The notes: a model not told the origin generated them from the sequence alone. Shown: positions 10,940-19,519, counted from the stretch's first letter. The stretch is 64,000 nt of DNA from Brevundimonas sp. MYb52 (GCF_002979535.1 NZ_PCPB01000001.1:434001-498000); one strand, 5' to 3'. Made by a program: numbers and translations.

Positions 10940-11126
10940 AAGGCCCTGGAAATGCTGGCGAAATGTCAGGTTTCCAGCGGTAAGTGAGGGCAATTTGCCA
11001 CACTGACCCGACGTTAATGCAGCTTAACAAGAACGCAGACTCGCGAACGCCATTGCCGCGACTCTTCGCCTTGCCTATACGGCCCATGCGCCGCAGGGGG
11101 GCGCAGACAACTTGAGCGTGAGTGCG

Positions 11127-11561
11127 ATGAACGCATTAGCGTCTGTGATCGAGGAGGGTTCGGTCATGTACCGTCCCACCGATGACGAGCCGTTTATGAA
11201 CGAGCGGCAGCTGGCCTATTTCAAGGCCAAGCTCCTGGCGTGGAAGGATGACATCCTCCGCGAATCCAAGGGCACTGTCGTAAATCTGAAAGCCGAAACC
11301 GAGAACCATCCGGATCTGGTGGACCGGGCCTCGTCGGAATCCGACCGGGCGCTGGAACTTCGGACCCGCGACCGGCAACGCAAGCTGATCTCCAAGATCG
11401 AGGATGCGCTGCGCCGGATCGAGGACGGTTCCTACGGTTATTGTGAGGACACCGGCGAACCGATCGGCCTGGGCCGTCTGGAAGCCCGTCCGACAGCAAC
11501 CCTGTCGGTCGAGGCCCAGGAGCGGCACGAGCGCCGCGAACGGGTCCATCGGGACGACTGA
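11127..11561 (+). CDS. dksA: DksA family RNA polymerase-binding regulator
   Basis: DksA binds the RNA polymerase secondary channel and works with ppGpp. The coiled-coil part (FMNERQLAYFKAKLLAWKDD) and the conserved RRIEDGSYGYCEDTGEPIG / RLEARPTATLSVEAQE block are clear. Only one of the four classical zinc cysteines remains (YCEDT, then SVEAQ in place of CIDC), the form common in alphaproteobacteria. Start choice is uncertain. ATG 11127 is used here, TTG 11112 is also in frame, and ATG 11166 (MYRPTDDEPF) has by far the best ribosome site (GGAGGG at 11153-11158). The gene lies next to fliX, as in Caulobacter. Confidence 0.92.
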   Translation: MNALASVIEEGSVMYRPTDDEPFMNERQLAYFKAKLLAWKDDILRESKGTVVNLKAETENHPDLVDRASSESDRALELRTRDRQRKLISKIEDALRRIEDGSYGYCEDTGEPIGLGRLEARPTATLSVEAQERHERRERVHRDD

Positions 11562-11645
11562 TCTGCACTGATTGGGCGGATCGACTTGACTTGAGCGGAC
11601 GGCGGCGCGACCAAGCCGCCTTCCTATCGAGGTCGTTGATCCCCC

Positions 11646-12980
11646 ATGTCCGTCAAGGTTCGTTTCGCCCCGTCGCCTACGGGTAAGCTGCACGTCGGCA
11701 ATGTCCGCACCGCTCTGGTGAACTGGCTGTTCGCCAAGGGGCAGGGCGGCTCGTTCGTCCTGCGCATCGACGACACCGATCTGGCCCGTTCGACTCAGGA
11801 GTTCGAGGACGGGATCGAGACCGACCTGACGTGGCTGGGCCTGGTCTGGGACGAGCGCTACAACCAGTCCAAGCGGTTCGACCGCTATGAGGAGGCCGCC
11901 GAGCGCCTGAAGGCCTCAGGCCGTCTCTACGCCTGTTATGAAACCGCCGACGAGTTGGACCGCCGCCGCAAAGTGCAACTGTCGCGCGGCCTGCCGCCGA
12001 TCTATGATCGCGCCGCCCTGCTGCTGACCGACGCCGAGAAGGCCGCCTTCGAAGCCGAAGGCCGCCGTCCGCACTGGCGCTTCAAGCTGGAAGGCAAGCG
12101 CGTCGCCTGGGAAGATCTGGCGCGCGGCCACGCCGAGGTGGACACCGCCTCGATGTCGGACCCGGTGCTGATCCGCGAAGACGGCCTGTTCCTCTATACC
12201 CTGCCGTCGGTTGTCGACGACATCGACATGGACATCACCCACATCATCCGGGGTGAGGACCACGTCACGAATACCGGCGCGCAGATCGAGATCTTCGAAG
12301 CGCTGGACGCCAAGGTGCCCGGTTTCGCCCACATGCCGCTGCTGGTCGGCGCCGACGGCGCGGCCCTGTCCAAGCGTCTGGGCTCGCTGTCGATCAGCGA
12401 TATGCGCGACCAGGGCTATGAGCCGATCGCCATCACCAGCCACCTGGGCAAGATCGGCACCTCGGACAATCTGGAGATCGCGGCTTCGGTCGAGGCCCTG
12501 GGCCAGTCCTTCGCCTTCTCCAAGATGGGGCGTTCGCCGGCGCGCTATGACACCGCCGACCTGGACCGTCTGAACGCCCAGGCCTTGCATGGTCTGACCT
12601 ATGCTGAGGCGCAGCCGCGTTTGACGGCGTTGGGCGTCGATCTGGGCGAGGGCTTCTGGGAAGCTGTGAAGCCCAACCTGAACAAGTTCGCCGACGTGGC
12701 CGACATGGCCAGGATCGTCACCGGTCCGGTGACGCCCGTCATCGAAGACCCCGCCTTTGCGGCGGCGGCGCTGGAAGTCTTGCCGGACGTCATCGACACG
12801 GGCGCATGGTCGGCCTGGACGACGGTGGTGAAGGAAAAGACCGGCGCCAAGGGCAAGGGCCTGTTCATGCCGCTGCGTCTGGCTCTGACGGGACAGGCGC
12901 ACGGCCCGGACATGGCGGCGATGGCGCCCCTGATCGGCCGCGACGCTATCGTGCGTCGCCTGAAGGGCGAGGCGAGCTGA
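11646..12980 (+). CDS. gltX: Glutamate--tRNA ligase
   Basis: A class I aminoacyl-tRNA synthetase charging tRNA with glutamate. The HIGH-type motif is HVGN (residues about 17-20, after FAPSPTGKL), and the KMSKS-type motif is LSKRLGSLS near residue 240. At 444 residues it is of the shorter bacterial GluRS form. Alphaproteobacteria often have two gltX copies, one of which may prefer tRNA-Gln for the transamidation route; which copy this is cannot be told here. It is followed by a strong bidirectional terminator at 13009-13037. Confidence 0.96.
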   Translation: MSVKVRFAPSPTGKLHVGNVRTALVNWLFAKGQGGSFVLRIDDTDLARSTQEFEDGIETDLTWLGLVWDERYNQSKRFDRYEEAAERLKASGRLYACYETADELDRRRKVQLSRGLPPIYDRAALLLTDAEKAAFEAEGRRPHWRFKLEGKRVAWEDLARGHAEVDTASMSDPVLIREDGLFLYTLPSVVDDIDMDITHIIRGEDHVTNTGAQIEIFEALDAKVPGFAHMPLLVGADGAALSKRLGSLSISDMRDQGYEPIAITSHLGKIGTSDNLEIAASVEALGQSFAFSKMGRSPARYDTADLDRLNAQALHGLTYAEAQPRLTALGVDLGEGFWEAVKPNLNKFADVADMARIVTGPVTPVIEDPAFAAAALEVLPDVIDTGAWSAWTTVVKEKTGAKGKGLFMPLRLALTGQAHGPDMAAMAPLIGRDAIVRRLKGEAS

Positions 12981-13008
12981 GCCTGTAGGCGCAGCCAGTT
13001 ACAAGAAA

Positions 13009-13037
13009 GGCCGCCTTCTCGCGAAGGCGGCCTTTTT
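13009..13037. terminator. Rho-independent terminator after gltX
   Basis: A perfect 10-bp GC-rich stem (GGCCGCCTTC / GAAGGCGGCC) with a TCGC loop is followed by five T on the plus strand. It separates gltX from a convergent small gene. Confidence 0.9.
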
Positions 13038-13058
13038 CGTTTCCGCGATGCGGCTGGA

Positions 13059-13352
13059 TCAGCCGGCGTTGCAGGTCGCCAGGGCCTGCTCGTCCAGGGT
13101 TTCGCCCTTGTAGCTGAAGGCGGTGACTGGGCCGAGCTTGGCGACGACGCGGCGGCAGGCGCGCGCGGCGGGCTGGTTGGTTCCGCCCGAGGCGGTGCAG
13201 GACGCGCCTTCGCAGCGCCAGGCGGCGCCGTCGACGATGACGCGACCGGCCGGGGCCTTGGCGGCGTCGGCCAGGGTCAGGCTGGTGGCGGGGGCGTCGG
13301 CGAAGGCAGGAGTGGCCGCGAACAGAAGAGCGGCGGCGAGAAGAGCACGCAT
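13059..13352 (-). CDS. Small secreted protein (CC_3452-like family)
   Basis: The 97-residue product has a signal peptide (MRALLAAALLFAATPAFA) and a mature part with four cysteines. The pattern is W-x-C-x4-C, then ACRRVVAKLGPVTAFSYKG and a final LATCN. This pattern fits a small periplasmic family common in Caulobacterales and sphingomonads (named after Caulobacter CC_3452), whose function is unknown. The ATG at 13352 is chosen because it starts the signal peptide; upstream residues of the longer frame look non-coding. Confidence 0.75.
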   Translation of the reverse strand: MRALLAAALLFAATPAFADAPATSLTLADAAKAPAGRVIVDGAAWRCEGASCTASGGTNQPAARACRRVVAKLGPVTAFSYKGETLDEQALATCNAG

Positions 13353-13469
13353 GGACAGGTCTCCGGTATGGGTAGGGCGCTCGCCCTTATGACGCCATAG
13401 TCCGTTTTCTTTTGAAACTGTCAATGCGGTTTCAAGACAACGGATCGACGTTTAGTGACCCACGTTTAC

Positions 13470-14075
13470 TTACCGACGATCATGTTTCAAGTGCGGCGTA
13501 TTCTCCGCCAATTTCATGGCGGCGACGGCGTCCTCGACCGTGTCGACGCTGATGTAGGCCTCCAGGAAGCTGGCCGGGGTCATGCCTTCGCGCACGCTGT
13601 GGCGGATCAGGGCGAAGTAGTTTTCCCAGAAACCGTTCAGGTTCAGGAAGATAACCGGCTTGGCGTGCAGGTCCAGGCGCTTCCAAGACAGCAGCTCGAT
13701 AGCTTCTTCCAGGGTGCCGATGCCGCCCGGCGCCACGACGAAGACGTCGGATTGATCGTACATGAGCTGTTTGCGCTCGTGCATCGAGGTGACGACCACG
13801 GTCTCGACGTCGTCGAACAGACGTTCGCGGCTGCGCAGGAAGGCCGGCATGATGCCGACGACGCGGCCGCCCGCCTCGTGGGCCGCGCGCGCCGAGGCGC
13901 CCATCAGGCCCACGCCGCCGCCGCCATAGACCAGTCGCCAGCCGGCCTCGGCCGTCGCCTTGCCGAAGGCGCTGGCGGCCTGGACGTACTGCGGATCAGC
14001 CCCGTCGGACGAACCGCAGAACAGGCAGACCGAGCGGCCGTCAAAGGGAGCGATGGTGGCGGGCGGCAAAGACAT
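13470..14075 (-). CDS. LOG family protein (nucleoside 5'-monophosphate phosphoribohydrolase)
   Basis: The 201-residue protein has the LOG/TIGR00730 signature PGGIGTLEEAIELLSW near residue 115, plus the early VCLFCGSS and GWRLVYGGGGVGLMG blocks. Plant and bacterial members hydrolyse N6-modified AMP (cytokinin riboside 5'-phosphates) to free base and ribose 5-phosphate. In bacteria without cytokinin synthesis the real substrate may be AMP or a damaged nucleotide. The start is ATG 14075 (MSLPPATI). The gene is divergent from the lipoprotein at 14158, 82 bases away. Confidence 0.92.
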   Translation of the reverse strand: MSLPPATIAPFDGRSVCLFCGSSDGADPQYVQAASAFGKATAEAGWRLVYGGGGVGLMGASARAAHEAGGRVVGIMPAFLRSRERLFDDVETVVVTSMHERKQLMYDQSDVFVVAPGGIGTLEEAIELLSWKRLDLHAKPVIFLNLNGFWENYFALIRHSVREGMTPASFLEAYISVDTVEDAVAAMKLAENTPHLKHDRR

Positions 14076-14157
14076 GAGGCCTCGATACAGGAAGGAAGAC
14101 AGGGCGACGTCGGCCGCGCTATCTGAGGGGTATAGGCTTATCGCTACGCGGGTCAGG

Positions 14158-14904
14158 ATGAAACGTCGGATTGTCGTCGCAGGGGTCGGCGCTGCATTGC
14201 TTCTGGCAGGGTGCGGGGAGCCGGCAGGGGGCGCCAAGGGCGAGGAAGCCCGCCAGGACGGCGGCTGGACGGCCTCGCCGCGCATCCGCGTCGTGGAGCG
14301 CCAGGGCGAGGGGGTGGTGGTGCGCGGCGAAGCGTCGCCGGGCGCCCGAGTCGTCCTGCGCGGCGGTCAGGACCTGGCCTTCGCGGTGGGCGCCGACGAA
14401 GCCGGTCGATTCGAGCTGCATGTGGGCCAACTGGCTGGCGCCGTCATCATGACGCCTGAGGTTCAGATCGGTCAGTTCCCGGCGTTCGGCCCCGAGCGAC
14501 TTCTGCTGGCAGGGGAAGGCGCGCCCCTGGCGGCCCTGTTGGTCGAGGGCGGCGCCAGCCGGCGCCTGTCTAGAGGGCCGGCGCTGGATTCGGTGGATGG
14601 AGATGGTCGAGGGCTTGTGGCTTCCGGTCGCGCCAAACCGGGGGGGCAGGTCAGGGTTGTCGTGGACGGCGGGGGCGAGGTCACGGCCGGCGCTGATTCC
14701 AATGGCCGCTGGGTAGCCGTATTGCCGGGCCTTTCGGATCGGTCCGCGACCGTCATCGTCGGCGGGGCGCGCTTCGACTATCCGGGGGCGGGCGCCGCAG
14801 AGAGCGACGTGTCCGGTCGTATTGAGCGGGCGGGCGAGGGCTGGCGGGTGACGCGCAGCCTGTCAGGGGGCGCGCGGCAGACGAGCTGGTTTCCGGACGC
14901 ATAA
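14158..14904 (+). CDS. Putative lipoprotein with repeated beta modules
   Basis: The 248-residue product begins with a clear lipoprotein signal (MKRRIVVAGVGAALLLAGC; Cys 19). The mature part contains two similar segments, VVVRGEASPGARVVLRGG with DEAGRFELHV (about residues 50-85) and LVASGRAKPGGQVRVVVDGG with DSNGRWVAVL (about 160-195). Both resemble bacterial Ig-like or carboxypeptidase-regulatory-like folds. Function is unknown. The ATG at 14158 is preferred over upstream in-frame starts because it opens the lipoprotein signal. A perfect CtrA site follows 18 bases after the stop. Confidence 0.75.
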   Translation: MKRRIVVAGVGAALLLAGCGEPAGGAKGEEARQDGGWTASPRIRVVERQGEGVVVRGEASPGARVVLRGGQDLAFAVGADEAGRFELHVGQLAGAVIMTPEVQIGQFPAFGPERLLLAGEGAPLAALLVEGGASRRLSRGPALDSVDGDGRGLVASGRAKPGGQVRVVVDGGGEVTAGADSNGRWVAVLPGLSDRSATVIVGGARFDYPGAGAAESDVSGRIERAGEGWRVTRSLSGGARQTSWFPDA

Positions 14905-14922
14905 CGTATCGAAATGACACAA

Positions 14923-14938
14923 TTAACCTTTGATTAAC
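14923..14938 (+). promoter_or_regulatory. CtrA binding site (perfect consensus)
   Basis: The sequence TTAA-CCTTTGA-TTAAC matches the Caulobacter CtrA consensus TTAA-N7-TTAAC at every defined base. It lies after the end of the lipoprotein gene and before a terminator, with no protein gene downstream on the plus strand until 15727. It therefore probably drives a short non-coding transcript. Confidence 0.65.
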
Positions 14939-14954
14939 CAAACAGGTCGATCAA

Positions 14955-15033
14955 CAGGTCTGTCTTCTTTCTTCGAGGACACCCACCATCACCGAACGAC
15001 TTTGGCCCGACGCGAAATGCGTCGGGCTTTTTT
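14955..15033 (+). ncRNA. Candidate CtrA-regulated small RNA
   Basis: A perfect CtrA site (14923-14938) is followed within 70 bases by a strong intrinsic terminator (15005-15033). No convincing ORF lies between and no downstream gene is on this strand. A transcript starting about 15-25 bases after the CtrA site would be about 75-80 nt long. Its 5' part is unstructured and pyrimidine-rich (CTTCTTTCTTCG), a possible pairing region. The exact 5' end is a guess. Confidence 0.4.
15005..15033 (+). terminator. Rho-independent terminator of the sRNA candidate
   Basis: A 9-bp perfect stem (GCCCGACGC / GCGTCGGGC) with a GAAAT loop is followed by six T. It stands 20 bases before the end of the convergent tetR gene and could serve the lipoprotein gene or a short RNA. 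Confidence 0.88.
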
Positions 15034-15052
15034 CTGTCTGCCGGGGCCGAGG

Positions 15053-15679
15053 TCAGTCGTTGCGGGCCAGGAAGCGGGGCAGGAGGCCGGCCACCACCTT
15101 GCGCCCGGCATCATCGGGTTGGTCCAGCATGTTGCGCAGGGGCGGGCCGATCAGGGCTTCCCCAAAGGCGCTGAGGGCGATGAACAGGACAGCCGAGCCG
15201 ATCCGTTCACGCGCCTCGCCGTCGTCGCCCATCTTTTCAGCGATGGCTTCGACCAGATCGCCCACGGCGGCGCGAACGGGTTCCAGATGGGACAGGTCGC
15301 CGGACAGGGCGATCCAGGCCGCCAATCGGCCGGCCCCACCCTCGGCGAAGGCGTCAAACACGGCGTTGACCAGTTCCAGCGGGGCGCCCTCGTCGGTGCG
15401 CAGGCGCGCGACGGCGGTGTCTAGGGCCTTGCTCAGGTCTGCCACCATCGACCCCATCAGCGCCGACTGAAGGCCGGCGGCCGAGCCGAAGTGGTGGATC
15501 AGGTTGGCGTGGGTGACACCGATGTCCGCCGCGACCGCCGACAGGGTCACCGCATTGGGGCCGCCCGACAGCAGCAGGGCGCGAGCGGCGTCCACGGCCT
15601 CTCGGCGCGCCTCTTCAGGCGAGCGGCGACGGCGACGCGGTTTTTCGATCGAGGCAATTGACATATCTGTAAATGACAT
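15053..15679 (-). CDS. TetR family transcriptional regulator
   Basis: The 208-residue protein has an N-terminal TetR-type helix-turn-helix (about residues 25-70, with VTLSAVAADIGVTHANLIHHFGS) after a very basic stretch KPRRRRR. An all-helical ligand domain follows. It is divergent from the Coq4-like gene at 15727. Two starts are possible, ATG 15679 and ATG 15664 (MSIASIEK). An inverted repeat AATG-A-CATT at 15672-15680 overlaps the longer start, so a self-operator there would favour 15664. The ligand and regulon are unknown; the Coq4-like operon is the obvious target. Confidence 0.9.
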   Translation of the reverse strand: MSFTDMSIASIEKPRRRRRSPEEARREAVDAARALLLSGGPNAVTLSAVAADIGVTHANLIHHFGSAAGLQSALMGSMVADLSKALDTAVARLRTDEGAPLELVNAVFDAFAEGGAGRLAAWIALSGDLSHLEPVRAAVGDLVEAIAEKMGDDGEARERIGSAVLFIALSAFGEALIGPPLRNMLDQPDDAGRKVVAGLLPRFLARND

Positions 15680-15726
15680 TCATGTAGATAGTTGGTCGTC
15701 TTAGGCTTCCCCGAAGGAACCCGCAA

Positions 15727-16515
15727 GTGCAAGTCGTCTCAACTCTTCCCGCTTTCGAGCTTTCCGTCGCACGGCGTCAACCGTCGCAGGCAAACACCCA
15801 TCGGGTGCAACCGATCCGTGCGCTGCGCGCCATGCGTCGCCTGGTGGCGGACAAGGACGACACTGAACAAGTGTTCGAGATCATGAACGCCCTGTCCGGG
15901 CGCTCGCCCGAATGGGGCTATGGGCGGCTGCTGAAAACGCCGGAGGGCGGGCTTCAGGCCTATCATCGTCTGGAACTGGCTGATCGACTTCAGGACCGAG
16001 CCTGGCTGGACCAGTTCGCGCCGGGATCGGTGGGGGCGGCCTATCGCGACTTCATCGACGCCCAGAACTTCTCCGCCTACGGTCTGGCCGACGAGAGCCG
16101 CAAGGTGGCCGACAGTGAGATCGAAGCCGCCCACCCGCGCGCCTGGTTTGCGCGGCGCATGCGTGACGTGCATGACATCTGGCACGTGCTGACCGGCTAT
16201 CAGGCGGATGCTCTGGGCGAGGCCTGTCTGGTGGCCTTTTCTCTGCCGCAGACGCGCAGCGCGGGCTTTGGCATGATCGCCTCCAGCATCGCCGTCCAGT
16301 TTATGCGGGCGCGCACCGGCTATCCATGCGCGCGGGCGGTGTTCCGGGCCTGGCGCGACGGCCGCCGCGCCGCGTGGCTGCCGGGCGAGGACTATGAACG
16401 CCTGTTAGCCGAGCCGCTGGACGTTGCGCGCCGACGTCTGAAGATCCCGACGCCGTCCCTCTATCAGAGCGTGCCGGTCGCGGTTCGAAACGCCTATCAG
16501 GGCGGCAAGGGATGA
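15727..16515 (+). CDS. Coq4 family protein (ubiquinone biosynthesis type)
   Basis: The 262-residue product matches Coq4. The metal-site signature is HDIWHVLTG followed by GE (RDVHDIWHVLTGYQADALGE, near residue 148), and the C-terminal half has the matching helical pattern. In yeast Coq4 organises the CoQ synthesis complex and has been proposed to take part in C1 hydroxylation or decarboxylation of the quinone head. Bacterial members are less studied. The gene overlaps the next one by 4 bases and is divergent from a TetR regulator. The first 40 residues look poorly conserved, so a later start is possible. Confidence 0.8.
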   Translation: MQVVSTLPAFELSVARRQPSQANTHRVQPIRALRAMRRLVADKDDTEQVFEIMNALSGRSPEWGYGRLLKTPEGGLQAYHRLELADRLQDRAWLDQFAPGSVGAAYRDFIDAQNFSAYGLADESRKVADSEIEAAHPRAWFARRMRDVHDIWHVLTGYQADALGEACLVAFSLPQTRSAGFGMIASSIAVQFMRARTGYPCARAVFRAWRDGRRAAWLPGEDYERLLAEPLDVARRRLKIPTPSLYQSVPVAVRNAYQGGKG

Positions 16516-16943
16516 GCCGAGGCGCTTGGGTTCTGGCGGCCGTTGCAGCCGCCTCGGTCGCTTCGCCGGTGATGGCCCAAGACGAGGCCCTCCTGGGGCG
16601 CTGGCGCACGCCGGCCCAGAACGGGGTCGTCGCCATTGAGCACTGCGGCGCCGCCCTGTGCGCCAAGGTGGTGGACGCTGCCGCCCTGCGGGCCAACCCG
16701 GATCAGCGCGACGTGCGTAATCGCGATCCGGCCCTGAGAACCCGTCCGGTCAAGGGGCTGACGGTGCTGCGGGCCGCCTCGGGCGGACCTCGGGTCTGGA
16801 ACGCGGGGTCGCTTTATGACCCCGACAGCGGCCAGGGGGCGGCGACGGGGACGTTGACCCTGATCGAGCCCGATCGGCTGGCGGTGCGGGGCTGTATCGC
16901 CCGGATGTTGTGCCGGACCCAGACCTGGACGCGGGTGCGCTGA
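16512..16943 (+). CDS. Secreted DUF2147 family protein
   Basis: The 143-residue protein has a signal peptide (to about residue 22, VMAQ) and the DUF2147 pattern LLGRWRTPAQNGVVAIEHC, VKGLTVL and WNAGSLYDPDSG. It ends with two cysteine positions in GCIARMLCRTQTWTR. DUF2147 proteins are small periplasmic beta proteins of unknown role, often written next to lipid or envelope genes. It is translationally coupled to the Coq4-like gene (ATGA). Confidence 0.85.
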   Translation: MSRGAWVLAAVAAASVASPVMAQDEALLGRWRTPAQNGVVAIEHCGAALCAKVVDAAALRANPDQRDVRNRDPALRTRPVKGLTVLRAASGGPRVWNAGSLYDPDSGQGAATGTLTLIEPDRLAVRGCIARMLCRTQTWTRVR

Positions 16944-17008
16944 GCGCAACCCGGCCCGACGGACGACGCTTGTAATCGAGAGAGGCCGTCGGGGGGACCG
17001 CGTCGGCC

Positions 17009-19519
17009 ATGAGGAAATGGACCATGCTGATCTGGATTGGTGCACTGGCCTTGGGGGCCTTCATCCTGACCTTCGTGCAGGCGAGGATGGTGATCTGGAG
17101 CGTCGCCGCCGTCGCCTGGGTCGCGGCGGGTTGGGGCGCGGAAGTCGTTTCGCCGGCGACGGCGGCGATCATGGTCGCGGTGGCCGCGCCAGTGTTTCTG
17201 CTGCTGACGCTCAAGCCGCTGCGACGGGCCATCCTGTCGCGCTTCGCCATGGCGGGATTCCGCCGGATCATGCCGAGGATGAGCCCGACCGAGCAGGCGG
17301 CGGTCGAAGCCGGCAACGTCTGGTGGGACGCTGAACTGTTCGCGGGCAGGCCCGACTGGAAGCGGCTGCTGGCCACGCCCGCGCCGGGGCTGACCGCCGA
17401 GGAGCAGAGCTTCCTCGACAACGAAGCCGAGCATCTGTGCGACCTGGCCAATGACTGGGAGACTACCTCGGTCTGGCAGGACCTGTCTCCCGAGGCCTGG
17501 GCCTACGCCAAGGACAAGGGCTTCCTGGGAATGATCATTCCCAAGGCCTACGGCGGTCTGGGCTTCTCGGCCTATGCCCACAGCCAGGTGGTGCAGAAGC
17601 TGTCGACGCGCTGCTCGGCGGCGGCGGTCTCGGTCATGGTGCCCAACTCGCTTGGGCCGGCTGAGCTACTTCTGCACTACGGCACCGAAGACCAGAAGAA
17701 CCACTATCTGCCGCGTCTGGCGCGGGGCGAGGAAATCCCCTGCTTCGCCCTGACCAACCCCTATGCCGGGTCCGACGCCGCCTCGATCACGGATACGGGC
17801 GTGGTGTGCAAACAGGTGTGGAACGGGCAGGAGAAGCTCGGCTTTCGCATCAGCTGGCGCAAGCGCTACATCACCCTGGCCCCGGTCGCGACGGTGCTGG
17901 GCTTGGCCTTCCGGGCCACCGATCCCGACGGCCTGCTGGGGGGCGAGGCTGAGCCGGGGATCACCTGCGTCCTGATCCCGCGCGACCATCCGGGGGTGAA
18001 CATCGGACGCCGCCACTGGCCGCTGAACGCGGTCTTCCAGAACGGCCCGACCACGGGCGACGACGTCTTCGTGCCGATGGAGATGGTCATCGGCGGGCGT
18101 GAGCAGGTCGGTAACGGCTGGCGCATGCTGATGGAATGTCTGGCCGCGGGCCGGGCCATCTCCCTGCCGTCGTCCAATGTCGGCATGTCCAAGCTGGCCG
18201 TGGGCATGGTCGGGGCCTATGTCGCCATCCGTCGTCAGTTCAACCAGCCCATCGGCGCCTTCGAGGGCGTGCAGGAGGCGCTCGCCCGGATGGCCGGTCA
18301 TCTCTACGCCTCGGACTCGGTCCGGCGTCTGGCGGCGGCGGCCCTGGATCAGGGCGAGAAGCCCTCGGTCGTCTCGGCCATCGCCAAATACCATGTCACC
18401 GAGCGCGCCCGTCTCATCATCAATGACGGCATGGACGTGGTGGGCGGCAAGGGCGTCTGCATGGGACCGGGCAACTTCCTGGCCCGCGCCTATCAGCAGA
18501 TCCCGGTCGCCATCACGGTCGAGGGCGCCAACATCATGACGCGGACCCTGATCATCTATGGTCAGGGCGCCATCCGCTGCCATCCCTATGTCCTGACCCT
18601 GATGAGGACGGCGGGCGCGGGCGAGGTCAAGCCGTTCGACGCCGCCCTGTTCGGCTATGTCGGCTTCCTGTTCCGCAACATGGTCCGGGCCTTCGCCTTC
18701 AGCCTGACGGGCGGGCAGTTGATCGCCGCGCCGTGGAACGCGGCGCCGCAGCTGAGGCGCTACTACCGGTCGGCCACGCGGTTCTCGACCCTGCTGGCCC
18801 TGGCGTCTGACCTGTCGATGGCCACCGTCGGCGGCGCCTTGAAGCGCAAGGGCGCGATGACCGGGCGGATGGGCGACATCCTGTCCCAGCTCTTCATCCT
18901 GTCCAGCGTGCTGAAGCGGTTCGAGGACGAGGGCCGCCCGGCCGAGGACCTGCCCTTCGTCCACTGGGCGGCGCAGGACGCCCTGGCGCGGGCCGGGAAG
19001 GCGTGGCGCGACCTGCTGGCCAACCACCCCAGCCGGGTCGCGGCCCTGTTCCTGAAGCTGGTAGGGGCGCCGTTCGGGCTGCGGACGCCTGCGCCAGATG
19101 ACCGTTGCGCTGCTGCGGTCGCGGGTCTGATCCAGAAGCACGGCCCGGCGCGCGATCGCCTGACCGCCGGGTCTTGGTCGGCGCGGATCGAAGTCGATCC
19201 AATCGCCGCCACCATCGTGGCCTTTGATCTCTATCCGCAGATCGAGGCCATCGAGCGCCGCTTGAAGGACGAGATCCGTTCGGGCCGCATCGCCCGCGCG
19301 CCGCAGAACCTGACCCTGCTGAACGCCTGGGCCGCTGAGGCCGAGGGGCTGAACCTGATCACCGCCGAGGAAAGCGCGGCTATCGCTCGCTTCGCCGCAT
19401 ATGCCGATCAGGCGATTCAGGTGGACGACTTCCCCGCCGATTTCGACATCGCCGCAGGGCTGGAACGGCGTCAGGCGGCGGAGGCCGCGGCCCGCAAGAC
19501 GACGAAGAAGGCGGCCTGA
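17009..19519 (+). CDS. fadE: Acyl-CoA dehydrogenase, FadE type
   Basis: The 836-residue protein follows the enterobacterial FadE plan. Two or three N-terminal hydrophobic segments (residues about 5-70) are followed by an acyl-CoA dehydrogenase core (about 130-560, with FLGMIIPKAYGGLGFSAYAH and the flavin-contact segment CFALTNPYAGSDA). A C-terminal DUF1974-like helical region completes it. FadE catalyses the first, FAD-dependent step of beta-oxidation. ATG 17024 (MLIWIG) is an alternative start. It is the first gene of a five-gene operon whose members overlap by 1-7 bases. Confidence 0.93.
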   Translation: MRKWTMLIWIGALALGAFILTFVQARMVIWSVAAVAWVAAGWGAEVVSPATAAIMVAVAAPVFLLLTLKPLRRAILSRFAMAGFRRIMPRMSPTEQAAVEAGNVWWDAELFAGRPDWKRLLATPAPGLTAEEQSFLDNEAEHLCDLANDWETTSVWQDLSPEAWAYAKDKGFLGMIIPKAYGGLGFSAYAHSQVVQKLSTRCSAAAVSVMVPNSLGPAELLLHYGTEDQKNHYLPRLARGEEIPCFALTNPYAGSDAASITDTGVVCKQVWNGQEKLGFRISWRKRYITLAPVATVLGLAFRATDPDGLLGGEAEPGITCVLIPRDHPGVNIGRRHWPLNAVFQNGPTTGDDVFVPMEMVIGGREQVGNGWRMLMECLAAGRAISLPSSNVGMSKLAVGMVGAYVAIRRQFNQPIGAFEGVQEALARMAGHLYASDSVRRLAAAALDQGEKPSVVSAIAKYHVTERARLIINDGMDVVGGKGVCMGPGNFLARAYQQIPVAITVEGANIMTRTLIIYGQGAIRCHPYVLTLMRTAGAGEVKPFDAALFGYVGFLFRNMVRAFAFSLTGGQLIAAPWNAAPQLRRYYRSATRFSTLLALASDLSMATVGGALKRKGAMTGRMGDILSQLFILSSVLKRFEDEGRPAEDLPFVHWAAQDALARAGKAWRDLLANHPSRVAALFLKLVGAPFGLRTPAPDDRCAAAVAGLIQKHGPARDRLTAGSWSARIEVDPIAATIVAFDLYPQIEAIERRLKDEIRSGRIARAPQNLTLLNAWAAEAEGLNLITAEESAAIARFAAYADQAIQVDDFPADFDIAAGLERRQAAEAAARKTTKKAA

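Noticed and set aside
14930-15424. Short His-containing frame (THHHRTT) over the terminator at 15005, considered as a his-type attenuator leader
   Set aside because: No biosynthetic gene follows on the plus strand, and the next gene is convergent, so attenuation of a downstream operon is not possible here.
17666-19141. 491-codon minus-strand frame opposite fadE
   Set aside because: Mirror frame of a convincing acyl-CoA dehydrogenase gene; no domain recognisable.
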